Assembly (NCBI GenBank): GCA_903871875.1
Contig: CAIQIR010000059.1
Coordinates: 97,551-161,550 of the forward strand
DNA length: 64,000 bases
Origin: an uncultured Schlesneria sp.
GTDB lineage: Bacteria; Planctomycetota; Planctomycetia; Planctomycetales; Planctomycetaceae
Reading direction: 5' to 3'
Both the position numbers and the translations under genes were made by a program. Below the pieces are notes generated by a model that saw only the letters and a program-made list of their open reading frames with translations, searched no databases and had not been told where the DNA came from. How positions within the stretch are numbered: position 1 is the first letter of the stretch; each line of letters begins with the position of its first letter. Positions 35,812 to 44,072 of the stretch are shown piece by piece.

Positions 35812-36888
35812 TTAGAACTCGCTGATCACTTCCCCGTTGCTGCGAGTGGCCAGGGCGTTGTAAGTGACGGCCGAAATGGTTTGGGAAATGAATCGAACCG
35901 TTCCATCGCCGAGCAGGAACTGGCCGCCGCCGGCATGGTCGCTGCGGAAGGTCGTGGTGTAGTGGCCGGGGGCCGCGCAATTGGCCAGGTTCGAATCATC
36001 ATAGATCGATTCGGTCACCGGATTGAGATTCAAGCTGGCGTGATTCGCATTGACCAGGTTGACGGTCGAACCGAAATTGCTGCCCGTCGAAACCTGTCCA
36101 TAGGGTGGCCCCATGCCCTGCAAGGTCAGCGCATTCGGTTGCGGGGCGATCCAGGCCTGTTGAGTGATCGGAGTAAAGTTGGGGTTATTCGCCGCGATCG
36201 CGACAGTCGGATTCGAACCCTGTGCCACTTGCCACTTGGGACTGGATGCTCCTTCGCCCACGCAGAGCGTATTGCTGGAACCGTCGGAGAGATTCGCGAA
36301 CGTTGTCACCAGATTGAAGCCGAACATGCCCACGTTCGTATCGGAGGCGGGATTGAAGCACCAGGCCATCGTCGCACCTTTGCAAAGCAGGTAATTATTC
36401 ACGGCCAGGTTGGGACCGATCGTATACCCGGCCAGCAGCGGATCGACCGCGATGCTTGGTCCAGAATTCGAGGGACAGATGTAAACCGGCAAGATCGACA
36501 TCGCGACTTTTGGTTGTTGTCCCTGCCATTGTGTGGTGTCGACATACAGGTTCTTGAGGTTCGCCTGGTCGAGATAAGGCAGAATGGACGCCAGAGCCCC
36601 GCAGTAAATATCGATTCCCAAACCCGGCAGCCCGCCGGTCCCATCCGGTGTCACCGAAGCCCCCAGCGGAAACATCTGGTTGACGTCGTAGTAATTGTGC
36701 ATGGCCAATCCCATCTGCTTGAGATTGTTCTTGCATTGGGTGCGGCGAGCCGCTTCGCGGGCTTGCTGAACCGCCGGCAGTAAGAGGGCGATCAACACCG
36801 CGATGATGGCAATCACCACGAGCAACTCGATCAAAGTGAACGCGGTGGATTTCGGTCGACGACGCCACGGCTGATTCGTTCTTCGCAT
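35812..36888 (-). CDS. DUF1559 prepilin-like protein
   Basis: The frame is open from 36990, but ATG 36888 is the start because it precedes a type IV pilin signal: [29 protein letters not shown], with the phenylalanine after the processed position. This gives 358 residues. A conserved [21 protein letters not shown] segment follows, then a C-terminal DUF1559 domain ending in [16 protein letters not shown]. Planctomycetes have many copies; they are thought to be pseudopilins or surface structural proteins. The leader holds GGGAG-N2-CTCCC at 36929-36940. Confidence 0.95.
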   Translation of the reverse strand: MRRTNQPWRRRPKSTAFTLIELLVVIAIIAVLIALLLPAVQQAREAARRTQCKNNLKQMGLAMHNYYDVNQMFPLGASVTPDGTGGLPGLGIDIYCGALASILPYLDQANLKNLYVDTTQWQGQQPKVAMSILPVYICPSNSGPSIAVDPLLAGYTIGPNLAVNNYLLCKGATMAWCFNPASDTNVGMFGFNLVTTFANLSDGSSNTLCVGEGASSPKWQVAQGSNPTVAIAANNPNFTPITQQAWIAPQPNALTLQGMGPPYGQVSTGSNFGSTVNLVNANHASLNLNPVTESIYDDSNLANCAAPGHYTTTFRSDHAGGGQFLLGDGTVRFISQTISAVTYNALATRSNGEVISEF

Positions 36889-37196
36889 TGTTGGGTTCCT
36901 GGAGAGGGACACGCGGACGAAGTGAAGTGGGAGAACTCCCATCGAGTACGCTATCGCTCCAGTTTTTTCAACGCAATGATCAAATATCAAACGTGTATCC
37001 GTAAGACAAAAATAGTTAAACGGTCTTTGATTCGATTAAAAAGACGACGCAGATGCGTCAAGACGTTTTGTATTTTGTTTGTCGATGTGGACGCGAGATC
37101 ATACGAGGGAATAAGAGGTTCCGTCGTTCGAGCATACTCACGAGCCTGGACATGACAGGTGTCCGCCGCTGAGGAGTGTCGACAATCAGAGCAAAA
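36889..37196. other. 308-base AT-rich intergenic region
   Basis: This lies upstream of the DUF1559 gene and downstream of the large fusion gene, both minus strand. It is much richer in A and T than its neighbours and holds a terminator-like stem at 37036-37059 and a short inverted repeat at 36929-36940. No gene is seen. Confidence 0.45.
37036..37059 (-). terminator. Possible terminator of the large fusion gene
   Basis: On the minus strand GACGC-ATCT-GCGTC is followed directly by GTCTTTTTAATC. The stem is only five base pairs, but the T tract and position after the stop at 37197 fit an intrinsic terminator. Confidence 0.4.
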
Positions 37197-40100
37197 TCAA
37201 TCATTCAGCGGCTGAGAACTTCGCAGATAGGCGAATAGGTTGCGTAATTGCTCATCCGTCAGTTCTTTTAACTGACCTTCGGGCATCAGCGACTTGCGTG
37301 ATTTGTTAAGTTCTTCGAGGTCCGCGCGTTCAAGTGCGATCGTTTGTCCTTCCGGGCTGCGGAGCGTCACGGTTTGCGGATCTTGTTCGACGAGGAAGCC
37401 GGTCACGACGCGGCCATCCTTCAGCACGGCGACCTGGGTCTCGAAACCTTCGCGAATTTCGGCGCTCGGGTTCACGATATGGACCAGCATCTGACGCACG
37501 TCATCACGTTTGTAAGTCGTCAGGTCGGGACCGATCTTGCCGCCTAGTGAGTGCAGCGTGTGGCACTTGCCGCACATCTGCATAAACAGCTTTTTCCCAG
37601 GATACGGGTCGCCGGCACCCACCAGCGTCGTGGAATAACGTTCGATCAAGGACTGCATTTCGGCCGTGGTCGCGCCTTCGACTGGCCCCCAATGTTTCTG
37701 AATCAGGCGAGCCAGATGTTCGTCGCGATGGAGCGTCAGTCTGCGGACAGTGTCGAGCGGCAACGATGCGGCCGCAATCTCGCCGCGATCGACGGCGTCC
37801 ACCAGCTGAATCGCCCAGGGCTTGCGGCTGATCAACAGCGATTGAGCAACGGCGCGAACGTCTTCGTTGAAGTTGCCGTATTGCGCCAACACGGACGTCG
37901 CGATCTGGACATCGCCGTACGCTTGAAGAGCTGTCAGAATCGCGGTCTTTAAACCATCGTCGGCCGTTTTGGTCAGTGTCTCGAGCAGAACCGGCACCGC
38001 TTTCTGTTGTTTGACTTCACCAAACAGACTGGCATATTCCGTCCGTTTGCCCGACGGAGCTTTCTCGTCCGCGATGACTTGCAGTGCTTCGTCGATGGCC
38101 GGCTGATCGCCTTGTCGAATCTTCAGCGACAGCGAACCACCCCCAGCGGCACTCAGCGCGGCCACCAGATCGGCGGGGACGTTGCTCAATGAACGACCCT
38201 GAAACGCTTCTTCAAACCCCTGCATCAGGGCTTTGGTGCATTCTGGCGAGGGAGATTGTTTCAGCAGTTTCGCACAAATCGCGAGATCGGACCGTTGACC
38301 GGTCGAAGCGAAGCGTCGCATCAGTCGCGGCAGAATTTCTTTTTGCACCAAGGGGCGTGACCAGAGCGTCAGATCATCGAACAGATGCAAGCCGGGTGAT
38401 TGATCGAGCGACCGATTAGCCGACCGCTTCGATTCGCGTTGGGGTGTCGGCGCGAGAGAATTGGAATCGTTGCCTGACGCGGGATCGATGCTGGCTTCCA
38501 AGCCCCACCAGATCATCAAGGGCTGGCGCGGATCGGACAAATCTTCGTCATGTAACATCAGGCTGCGCAGGATGGACAGTGACTGTTCCGGCGGCAGACG
38601 TTTGGCCGACGCGGCCATTTGACTGCGCACTTCGACGTCGGGTTCGTTCACCGCCAGGCTGGCCACTCGACCTGCAAAATCGGACGGTAGCCGGCGTTCA
38701 TCGGCCAATAGCCGCACGGCCCACAGTCGGACTTGTGGCTCGGAATGGTCAAGGGCCTTCAGTGCGGTGGCGCCGTCGAGTCCCCCGGACAAATACAGCG
38801 CCCACAGCATTTCCAAAGCCGTTTGACCGCTCGCGGCAAACAAACGTGTTCGCAGCTCGGGAATCATCGCGGCCTCTTTCCGATCGGCCAGCAGTCGTCG
38901 TGCGGCTTCGCGGTGCCAACGGTCTCGACTTTCGAGCACCCCGATCAACTGGGCAGAGGTCATCTGGCCGAGTGATGTTTGAGGCGAGTGGATCGATTTG
39001 CCTGCGGCCTGTTTTGCTCGGATGCGGTAGATGCGACCATGATCGCGGTCGAGTCCCCCCTGGTAGTTGGCGGTATGGGCCAACTGGCCGTCGTACCAGT
39101 CCGCAATATAGATCGCTCCATCGGGGCCGTCCTTTGCATCGACCGGTCGAAACCAGGTGTCCGAGGAATCGATGGCATAACCGATATCCTTCGTCTTGAA
39201 GGTTGAGCCGACTCGTTCAACGTCACTGATAACGACATGATTCAAAATCGCGGCCACACCGAACAGTTTGCCACGATACTTTTCGGGCAGCGCAAAGGGT
39301 CCGTCGGCCCCTTCATAGATGATGAATTCGTGCGTGAAGCGGGGAACGTTGTGATGTTCCATCGCCGGGAAATACCCGAAGGCGTAGGGATTTGACAGCG
39401 GGCCATGTTTGGTGAAACCCTTTTGCAGATAGGCTCCCTGCATGTAGTGGAAGCCGCGAGTATTACCACCGTTATGACCGGAAAATGCGCGACCGGCGGA
39501 ATCGAGTTCCAGTCCGAACGCATTACCACCCCCTTCGGAGAAGATCTCGTACCGTTTGGTTTCCGGGTGGTAGCGCCAGATGTTCTGGCCTTGGGAATGA
39601 ACGATGGCGGTCGGTCGTTTTCCATCGGATGTGGTCGGTGGTCCCAGGTGAACGGCTCCCGATACGGTGCTGCCCTGCGAGGCATACAGCCAGCCATCGG
39701 GGCCCCAACGCAAACTGCTGACGACCGAATGCGTATCTTCGATGCCAAAGCCTGACAGATGCACTTCAGGATCACCATCGGGGATGTCATCGCCATTCTT
39801 GTCAGGGTAGAACAACAGGTACGGCGGGTTCAGTACCCACAGGCCGCCACGTCCCTGGACGAATGCCGTGGCGATATTGAGTCCGTCGAGAAACGTCTTG
39901 TGTTTGTCGTAGACGCCGTCTCCGTCGGTGTCTTCGTGAATCGTGATCTTGTCTTTCCCGCGTGCGCCCAGTGGCGGTGGTTCGGGAACCTTGTCATAGA
40001 CCGCTCGCCACCATTGGTCTTTACTCAACAGTGTCAGTCCTGCCGGTTCGGGGTATTGCAGGTATTGCATGACCCACAATCGACCGCGTTCGTCGAAATT

Positions 40101-42359
40101 CATGAATAGCGGCTGCGACACGATCGGCTCGGCCAGTACCAGATCGACCTGCAGATCGTCCGGGACTTTGAAGTGGTCCAGTGATTCTTGCGGCGAGAGG
40201 GCCGTTTGCTGAGCTTCACGTCGAATGACAGTCGCGAATGGACTGACCGCTGCGGCTGGCCCGACTTTTGAAAAGGCGGTCAGCCCGTGATCGGCGAATT
40301 GACCCACGGGCAGGCTGGCCCAATCGGGATTGTCACCCGTGCGGAATAACCACGGTCCTTCTAAAGTGATCGCTTCGTTTCCGGCGATCAGTTGCGGTGC
40401 GCCGCCGGTGAAGCCGCCCGCGCCGCCTTCGTCGAAGACGCGGATCGCGATCGTGTTCACTTCGCCCGGTTTCAGGATCTTGTCCGGGATGGCGTAGCGA
40501 TGCAGATTTTCAACGCCGTTGACGTACTTAGGCGGCAACGCACCGCTGATCCCGACCTTGGTTCCATTGAGGAAGCTTTCGCAAACATTGTCGACTTTTT
40601 CGACATACAAAAACACGCCGCGTCCCTGCCATTTCTCGGGGACATTGACTTCGCAGCGGTACCAGGCGAATCCATCGACGTTCTGAAACGGCGTGTGCTG
40701 CTCCCACGTCCCCGGCACCGGCAGTACTGTCCAATCGTTCTTGGCTTTCTCTTGAACAACCGCCGCTTCTAGACCCAACGGAGCATCGGCGGCAGGGACA
40801 TCGCGACCCGCGGCCCAATACAGGGCATTCAGCAACAATCGTTTGAAAACCGGCATTTGAAAGTCATCAGGATGGCCCAGCGACGTATAGAACGTCCGGC
40901 CGCCATCTTGCCGCGGAAACGTCCATGCCACCGGTTCCGATTGATTGTTGCCTTCAACACGGCCGCGCAGGAGTTCGGTCGCCCGAGGATCCAGTGGCGT
41001 GGTTAAGTAGAGCGTGCCGCCGCTCAAAAACTCATTCGTCGGAATGCCGGTCAGCATCGGATGCGTGACGCCGGGCAGCGAATGGATCAAGCCTTTCGTC
41101 TGATTGCCGGTATGGCCCTTGTAGTTGCCCCCGATGACATCGTGATCAATCGTCGGCCAGTCGGCCCGTCCTTCCGGGGCACTCTCGTTTCTCAGTGAGA
41201 AGGCGTGATTGGCCGTCCGGATCCCGACGACAGGCTTGCCCGCGGCAATATATTTCCTGACAAACTCCAGTTCTGCCGTCGGAAGGATTCGCCGGCGTAC
41301 GCTGATCAGCAGGACGTCGGCTTCGTTCACCACATCGATGCCGGGCATGTCATGTTTGTTTTTTTCCCCTGTGGGCGATTCGAAGACAAAACTGGTTTTG
41401 AAATCCTGGCCGAGATGCCTGGCGGCGAAATCGGGTAACGTCATTTCGGTCTGGTACTCGTCTTCGGCGGACAAGATGACGACATGCGGTCGTTTGTCTT
41501 CGCGGAATCGAAACGGTGAACCACCCAGGAAGTCGTTGCTGGTCAGCGTCGGACACCAGTATTTTTCGAGATGTTCGACGACCAGGTCGTTGCCGGTGAA
41601 ATGACTGACAAACGGTCGCATTGCCGGGTTGTACATGGTGTCGGTCAGGTCGCGCATCAGTGCGACGTTCAGGCCCTGATAGACCAGCTGGCGAATGGAA
41701 AACGGTCGCCCCAACACGCACATATTGGTATGCACGCCCATCACGATCACATTCGTGATCCCGCGACTTTTCATCAGCCGGAAGGCTTCGTCCGAATCGG
41801 TGATGGCGTCGTCCGCATGGATCTCAAGCGTGGCAATCTGTCGTGACCAGGCGCGATGGTTCTTGGTCGGTTCGGTGCAATCGCAACCGTCGTCCGAATC
41901 GTCGATCGGCAACGGCGGCTCTTTCGCCGGATCGATCTTGCACCATCGCTCAAGCGGTCGTGTTGTTTCCACTGCGGGAGCCGACTGAGCTCGTTTCCGC
42001 TGTGGCGTGTCTTTGTAGAATTCCATCGTGTCGCTGGGACAGTGAATGATGAACACGCCCCGTGATCGAGCGGCTTTGACGACCTCATTCATGCGCGGGG
42101 CTATTTCCGCCACGCGGGCGGTCGCGGTGGGACACCAGTGCTTGTCCCACATGTCACAGATCACAATCGCCGTCTGTGCGGGATTCCATTCCGTCGGCGT
42201 CGTGACGGCATTCCAGCGTTTCACCTCGGGAGAGACGGCGATTCGTCGGCGAAGCTGCAGTGCCAGCGGTGTGGGGTCGGCGGCCTGAACAGGCCAGAAG
42301 TCGGCCGCCGTCAAAAAGCTGCAGCAGCCACAAACGATCGCGAACAAACTCCGCCGCAT
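37197..42359 (-). CDS. 1720-residue secreted isochorismatase/ThuA/propeller/HEAT/cytochrome c fusion
   Basis: The start at ATG 42359 is followed by a signal peptide (MRRSLFAIVCGCCSFLTAA). An isochorismatase-like domain covers about residues 55-265, with AIVICDMWDKHWC and VIVMGVHTNMCVLGR (the nucleophile cysteine near 214). A ThuA-like domain covers about 290-515 (PHVVILSAEDEY, TSLGHPDDF). A galactose-binding-like segment lies at about 540-680. The PVC-type membrane-bound dehydrogenase propeller runs from about 725 to 1120 (FDERGRLWVMQYLQYP, GPDGAIYIADWYDGQ), then HEAT-like repeats, and a cytochrome c domain with CGKCH at about 1596-1600. The last four domains are a common planctomycete combination. 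The N-terminal addition of a cysteine hydrolase is less usual. Secreted; substrate not known. Confidence 0.92.
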   Translation of the reverse strand: MRRSLFAIVCGCCSFLTAADFWPVQAADPTPLALQLRRRIAVSPEVKRWNAVTTPTEWNPAQTAIVICDMWDKHWCPTATARVAEIAPRMNEVVKAARSRGVFIIHCPSDTMEFYKDTPQRKRAQSAPAVETTRPLERWCKIDPAKEPPLPIDDSDDGCDCTEPTKNHRAWSRQIATLEIHADDAITDSDEAFRLMKSRGITNVIVMGVHTNMCVLGRPFSIRQLVYQGLNVALMRDLTDTMYNPAMRPFVSHFTGNDLVVEHLEKYWCPTLTSNDFLGGSPFRFREDKRPHVVILSAEDEYQTEMTLPDFAARHLGQDFKTSFVFESPTGEKNKHDMPGIDVVNEADVLLISVRRRILPTAELEFVRKYIAAGKPVVGIRTANHAFSLRNESAPEGRADWPTIDHDVIGGNYKGHTGNQTKGLIHSLPGVTHPMLTGIPTNEFLSGGTLYLTTPLDPRATELLRGRVEGNNQSEPVAWTFPRQDGGRTFYTSLGHPDDFQMPVFKRLLLNALYWAAGRDVPAADAPLGLEAAVVQEKAKNDWTVLPVPGTWEQHTPFQNVDGFAWYRCEVNVPEKWQGRGVFLYVEKVDNVCESFLNGTKVGISGALPPKYVNGVENLHRYAIPDKILKPGEVNTIAIRVFDEGGAGGFTGGAPQLIAGNEAITLEGPWLFRTGDNPDWASLPVGQFADHGLTAFSKVGPAAAVSPFATVIRREAQQTALSPQESLDHFKVPDDLQVDLVLAEPIVSQPLFMNFDERGRLWVMQYLQYPEPAGLTLLSKDQWWRAVYDKVPEPPPLGARGKDKITIHEDTDGDGVYDKHKTFLDGLNIATAFVQGRGGLWVLNPPYLLFYPDKNGDDIPDGDPEVHLSGFGIEDTHSVVSSLRWGPDGWLYASQGSTVSGAVHLGPPTTSDGKRPTAIVHSQGQNIWRYHPETKRYEIFSEGGGNAFGLELDSAGRAFSGHNGGNTRGFHYMQGAYLQKGFTKHGPLSNPYAFGYFPAMEHHNVPRFTHEFIIYEGADGPFALPEKYRGKLFGVAAILNHVVISDVERVGSTFKTKDIGYAIDSSDTWFRPVDAKDGPDGAIYIADWYDGQLAHTANYQGGLDRDHGRIYRIRAKQAAGKSIHSPQTSLGQMTSAQLIGVLESRDRWHREAARRLLADRKEAAMIPELRTRLFAASGQTALEMLWALYLSGGLDGATALKALDHSEPQVRLWAVRLLADERRLPSDFAGRVASLAVNEPDVEVRSQMAASAKRLPPEQSLSILRSLMLHDEDLSDPRQPLMIWWGLEASIDPASGNDSNSLAPTPQRESKRSANRSLDQSPGLHLFDDLTLWSRPLVQKEILPRLMRRFASTGQRSDLAICAKLLKQSPSPECTKALMQGFEEAFQGRSLSNVPADLVAALSAAGGGSLSLKIRQGDQPAIDEALQVIADEKAPSGKRTEYASLFGEVKQQKAVPVLLETLTKTADDGLKTAILTALQAYGDVQIATSVLAQYGNFNEDVRAVAQSLLISRKPWAIQLVDAVDRGEIAAASLPLDTVRRLTLHRDEHLARLIQKHWGPVEGATTAEMQSLIERYSTTLVGAGDPYPGKKLFMQMCGKCHTLHSLGGKIGPDLTTYKRDDVRQMLVHIVNPSAEIREGFETQVAVLKDGRVVTGFLVEQDPQTVTLRSPEGQTIALERADLEELNKSRKSLMPEGQLKELTDEQLRNLFAYLRSSQPLND

Positions 42360-42456
42360 GGCGATCTCCGATATTCCGAGAGCGTAACACACTCGGAAGT
42401 TTGATCGGGACCGTGCCGAATTGCTAGCGTGGTTCGCATGACCACTGTTCAGGCGG

Positions 42457-43587
42457 CTACTGCAACAGGACTTTCACATTCGATCCGATCGCCAGCTTCG
42501 GCCAGAGTTTTCCGGCCGGTTCGATCGTGATCGGCAGAGCCGATTCTGCGGCTCCGGCGACCGGCACCATCTGGGGCGAGATCGACGCTACCACGCCCGT
42601 GCGACGTTCATTCATCGGGAAGAGCAACGTGACTTTGGAACCCTGATGCACTTTCGCCGCGGAACTCGAAGGAATCTGTGCAATGACGTGCCGGTGCTGA
42701 TCATCCAGGATTTCGACCAGCGTACTGCCCTCGGGGACCCGGTCTCCGGAATGCAGTTTCACATCGCCGATCATTCCGTAGGTGGGGCTGACCATCGTCA
42801 ATTCTTGGACATCCCCTTCGAGGGCCGTCAGTTCCTGCTTCGCTCGGCTGCACCGCGCTTCGGCGATGTCGACACCCGACGAGGCTCGGATTTTTCCTTC
42901 TAACTCTTTGTCGAGCGATTCCAGGCTTTTCAGCCGCTGTTCGCACAGGGCAATTTGAGTGGCCAGGGCTTCAGTGGAGGCATCGGCGGCATCTTCACGC
43001 AACATGGCCTGCACCCGGCGATCATCGGCGGCGGGAACGTCGAGCGAAACGGCGCGAAATGACGTGCTGGTTTCCGTCAGCAAGGAATAGATCTTGCCAT
43101 CCGAGCCATTCAGATGTTCTTTCCAGGCAATCCGTTCGACCTGTTTATTCAGCTTCTCTTGTGAGAGTGTGGCGATCTTCAGCCGCATTTCGAAGATCTC
43201 GGTTTGCAGTTCGCGTCGTCGCCAAGCGAGTTCCACTTCGGCGACAGCCTTGGCGCGAACGACTTCGGCTTCGAATTCGGCGATCTCATGGCGTTTATTG
43301 ACCAATCGATCTTCCAGGTCCGCGTCAATCAACTGAAACAAAGGATCGCCGGAAACAACCGTCTGCCCCGTTTTGACGGACACCCGATGCAGGTGCGCCG
43401 CACAGTTCGTCGTGACGACTGTCTTGTGGGCTTCGAGTGACCCGGAAAACGACTGCTGACCGGTCCGTTCCAGAATCAGGGCGAGTCCCGTTCCGGCGGA
43501 AATGGCCAGACAAATCGCCAGTCCGACTCGACGGCGTGAGAAGGTTGGCGAAGTGGCCAGGGAGCAGTCGGTGTCACTCGGCATCAT
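42457..43587 (-). CDS. HlyD/RND-type periplasmic adaptor protein
   Basis: A 376-residue protein; tandem ATG codons at 43587 and 43584 are both possible starts. Residues about 19-40 are a membrane anchor (VGLAICLAISAGTGLALIL). Two lipoyl-like halves flank a long coiled coil: NCAAHLHRVSVKTGQTVVSG then PLFQLIDADLEDR, and later VSPTYGMIGDVKLHSGDRVPEGSTLVEI, followed by a beta-barrel segment. This is the membrane-fusion-protein architecture of HlyD/AcrA adaptors, which link an inner membrane pump to an outer membrane channel. No pump or channel gene lies beside it, so it is an orphan in this window. Confidence 0.9.
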   Translation of the reverse strand: MMPSDTDCSLATSPTFSRRRVGLAICLAISAGTGLALILERTGQQSFSGSLEAHKTVVTTNCAAHLHRVSVKTGQTVVSGDPLFQLIDADLEDRLVNKRHEIAEFEAEVVRAKAVAEVELAWRRRELQTEIFEMRLKIATLSQEKLNKQVERIAWKEHLNGSDGKIYSLLTETSTSFRAVSLDVPAADDRRVQAMLREDAADASTEALATQIALCEQRLKSLESLDKELEGKIRASSGVDIAEARCSRAKQELTALEGDVQELTMVSPTYGMIGDVKLHSGDRVPEGSTLVEILDDQHRHVIAQIPSSSAAKVHQGSKVTLLFPMNERRTGVVASISPQMVPVAGAAESALPITIEPAGKLWPKLAIGSNVKVLLQ

Positions 43588-44072
43588 GCGTCACGCCCCG
43601 AGGGAGATAATTTATCTCGCCGTCACGAATTATCAATTATCGAATGGCCGCATGTGCGTCGCATTCGCGAGAAGTCGTTTCCACATGGCCCGTTGGTCGA
43701 TCGCTCGACATCTCACAGGCACGCAGAGACGTATTTCTGAAATCGGCATTATTGTCTGGTTTTGATTGGGCAGACTGTCCCGACGCCTGCAGAACGCGGC
43801 AGCTGCCTGTTAGAGGCGCGCCAAGCCTCAAAGTTTCCCGCATTTTTTCGGGAAATCTGTCACAACCGGCCAAGTCTCTTTTGGCGGACAATCCCGGACG
43901 CGGGTCGATGAGATCTTCGTTAGGATTCCGGCGATGACGCGGACGATTTTCCTCGTTCACAATGGATCGAGGGACTGTGTGATAACCGTGGCCAATGCGT
44001 GACAGGGCCCGGGAAATCATTTTGTCCGCGAAATCATCGATGCGAAAACAGGTGTCACCACCGGGCAGAATC
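43588..44072. other. 485-base intergenic region
   Basis: This lies between two minus-strand genes. It contains a terminator-like hairpin at 43834-43855. Several open frames are present, but none has a recognisable product or ribosome binding site. Confidence 0.4.
43834..43855 (-). terminator. Possible terminator after the propeller gene
   Basis: A 7-bp inverted repeat, TTTCCCG and CGGGAAA, has an eight-base loop. On the minus strand it is followed by CTTTGAGG, so the T tract is weak. It lies about 220 bases after the propeller gene stop. Confidence 0.35.

Noticed and set aside
35641..36783. 380-codon plus-strand open frame
   Set aside because: It lies antisense to the DUF1559 prepilin gene, whose signal and domain are clear.
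43637..44020. 127-codon minus-strand frame in the intergenic region
   Set aside because: Its composition is rich in Arg and Ser with no recognisable domain, and it contains the terminator-like hairpin.
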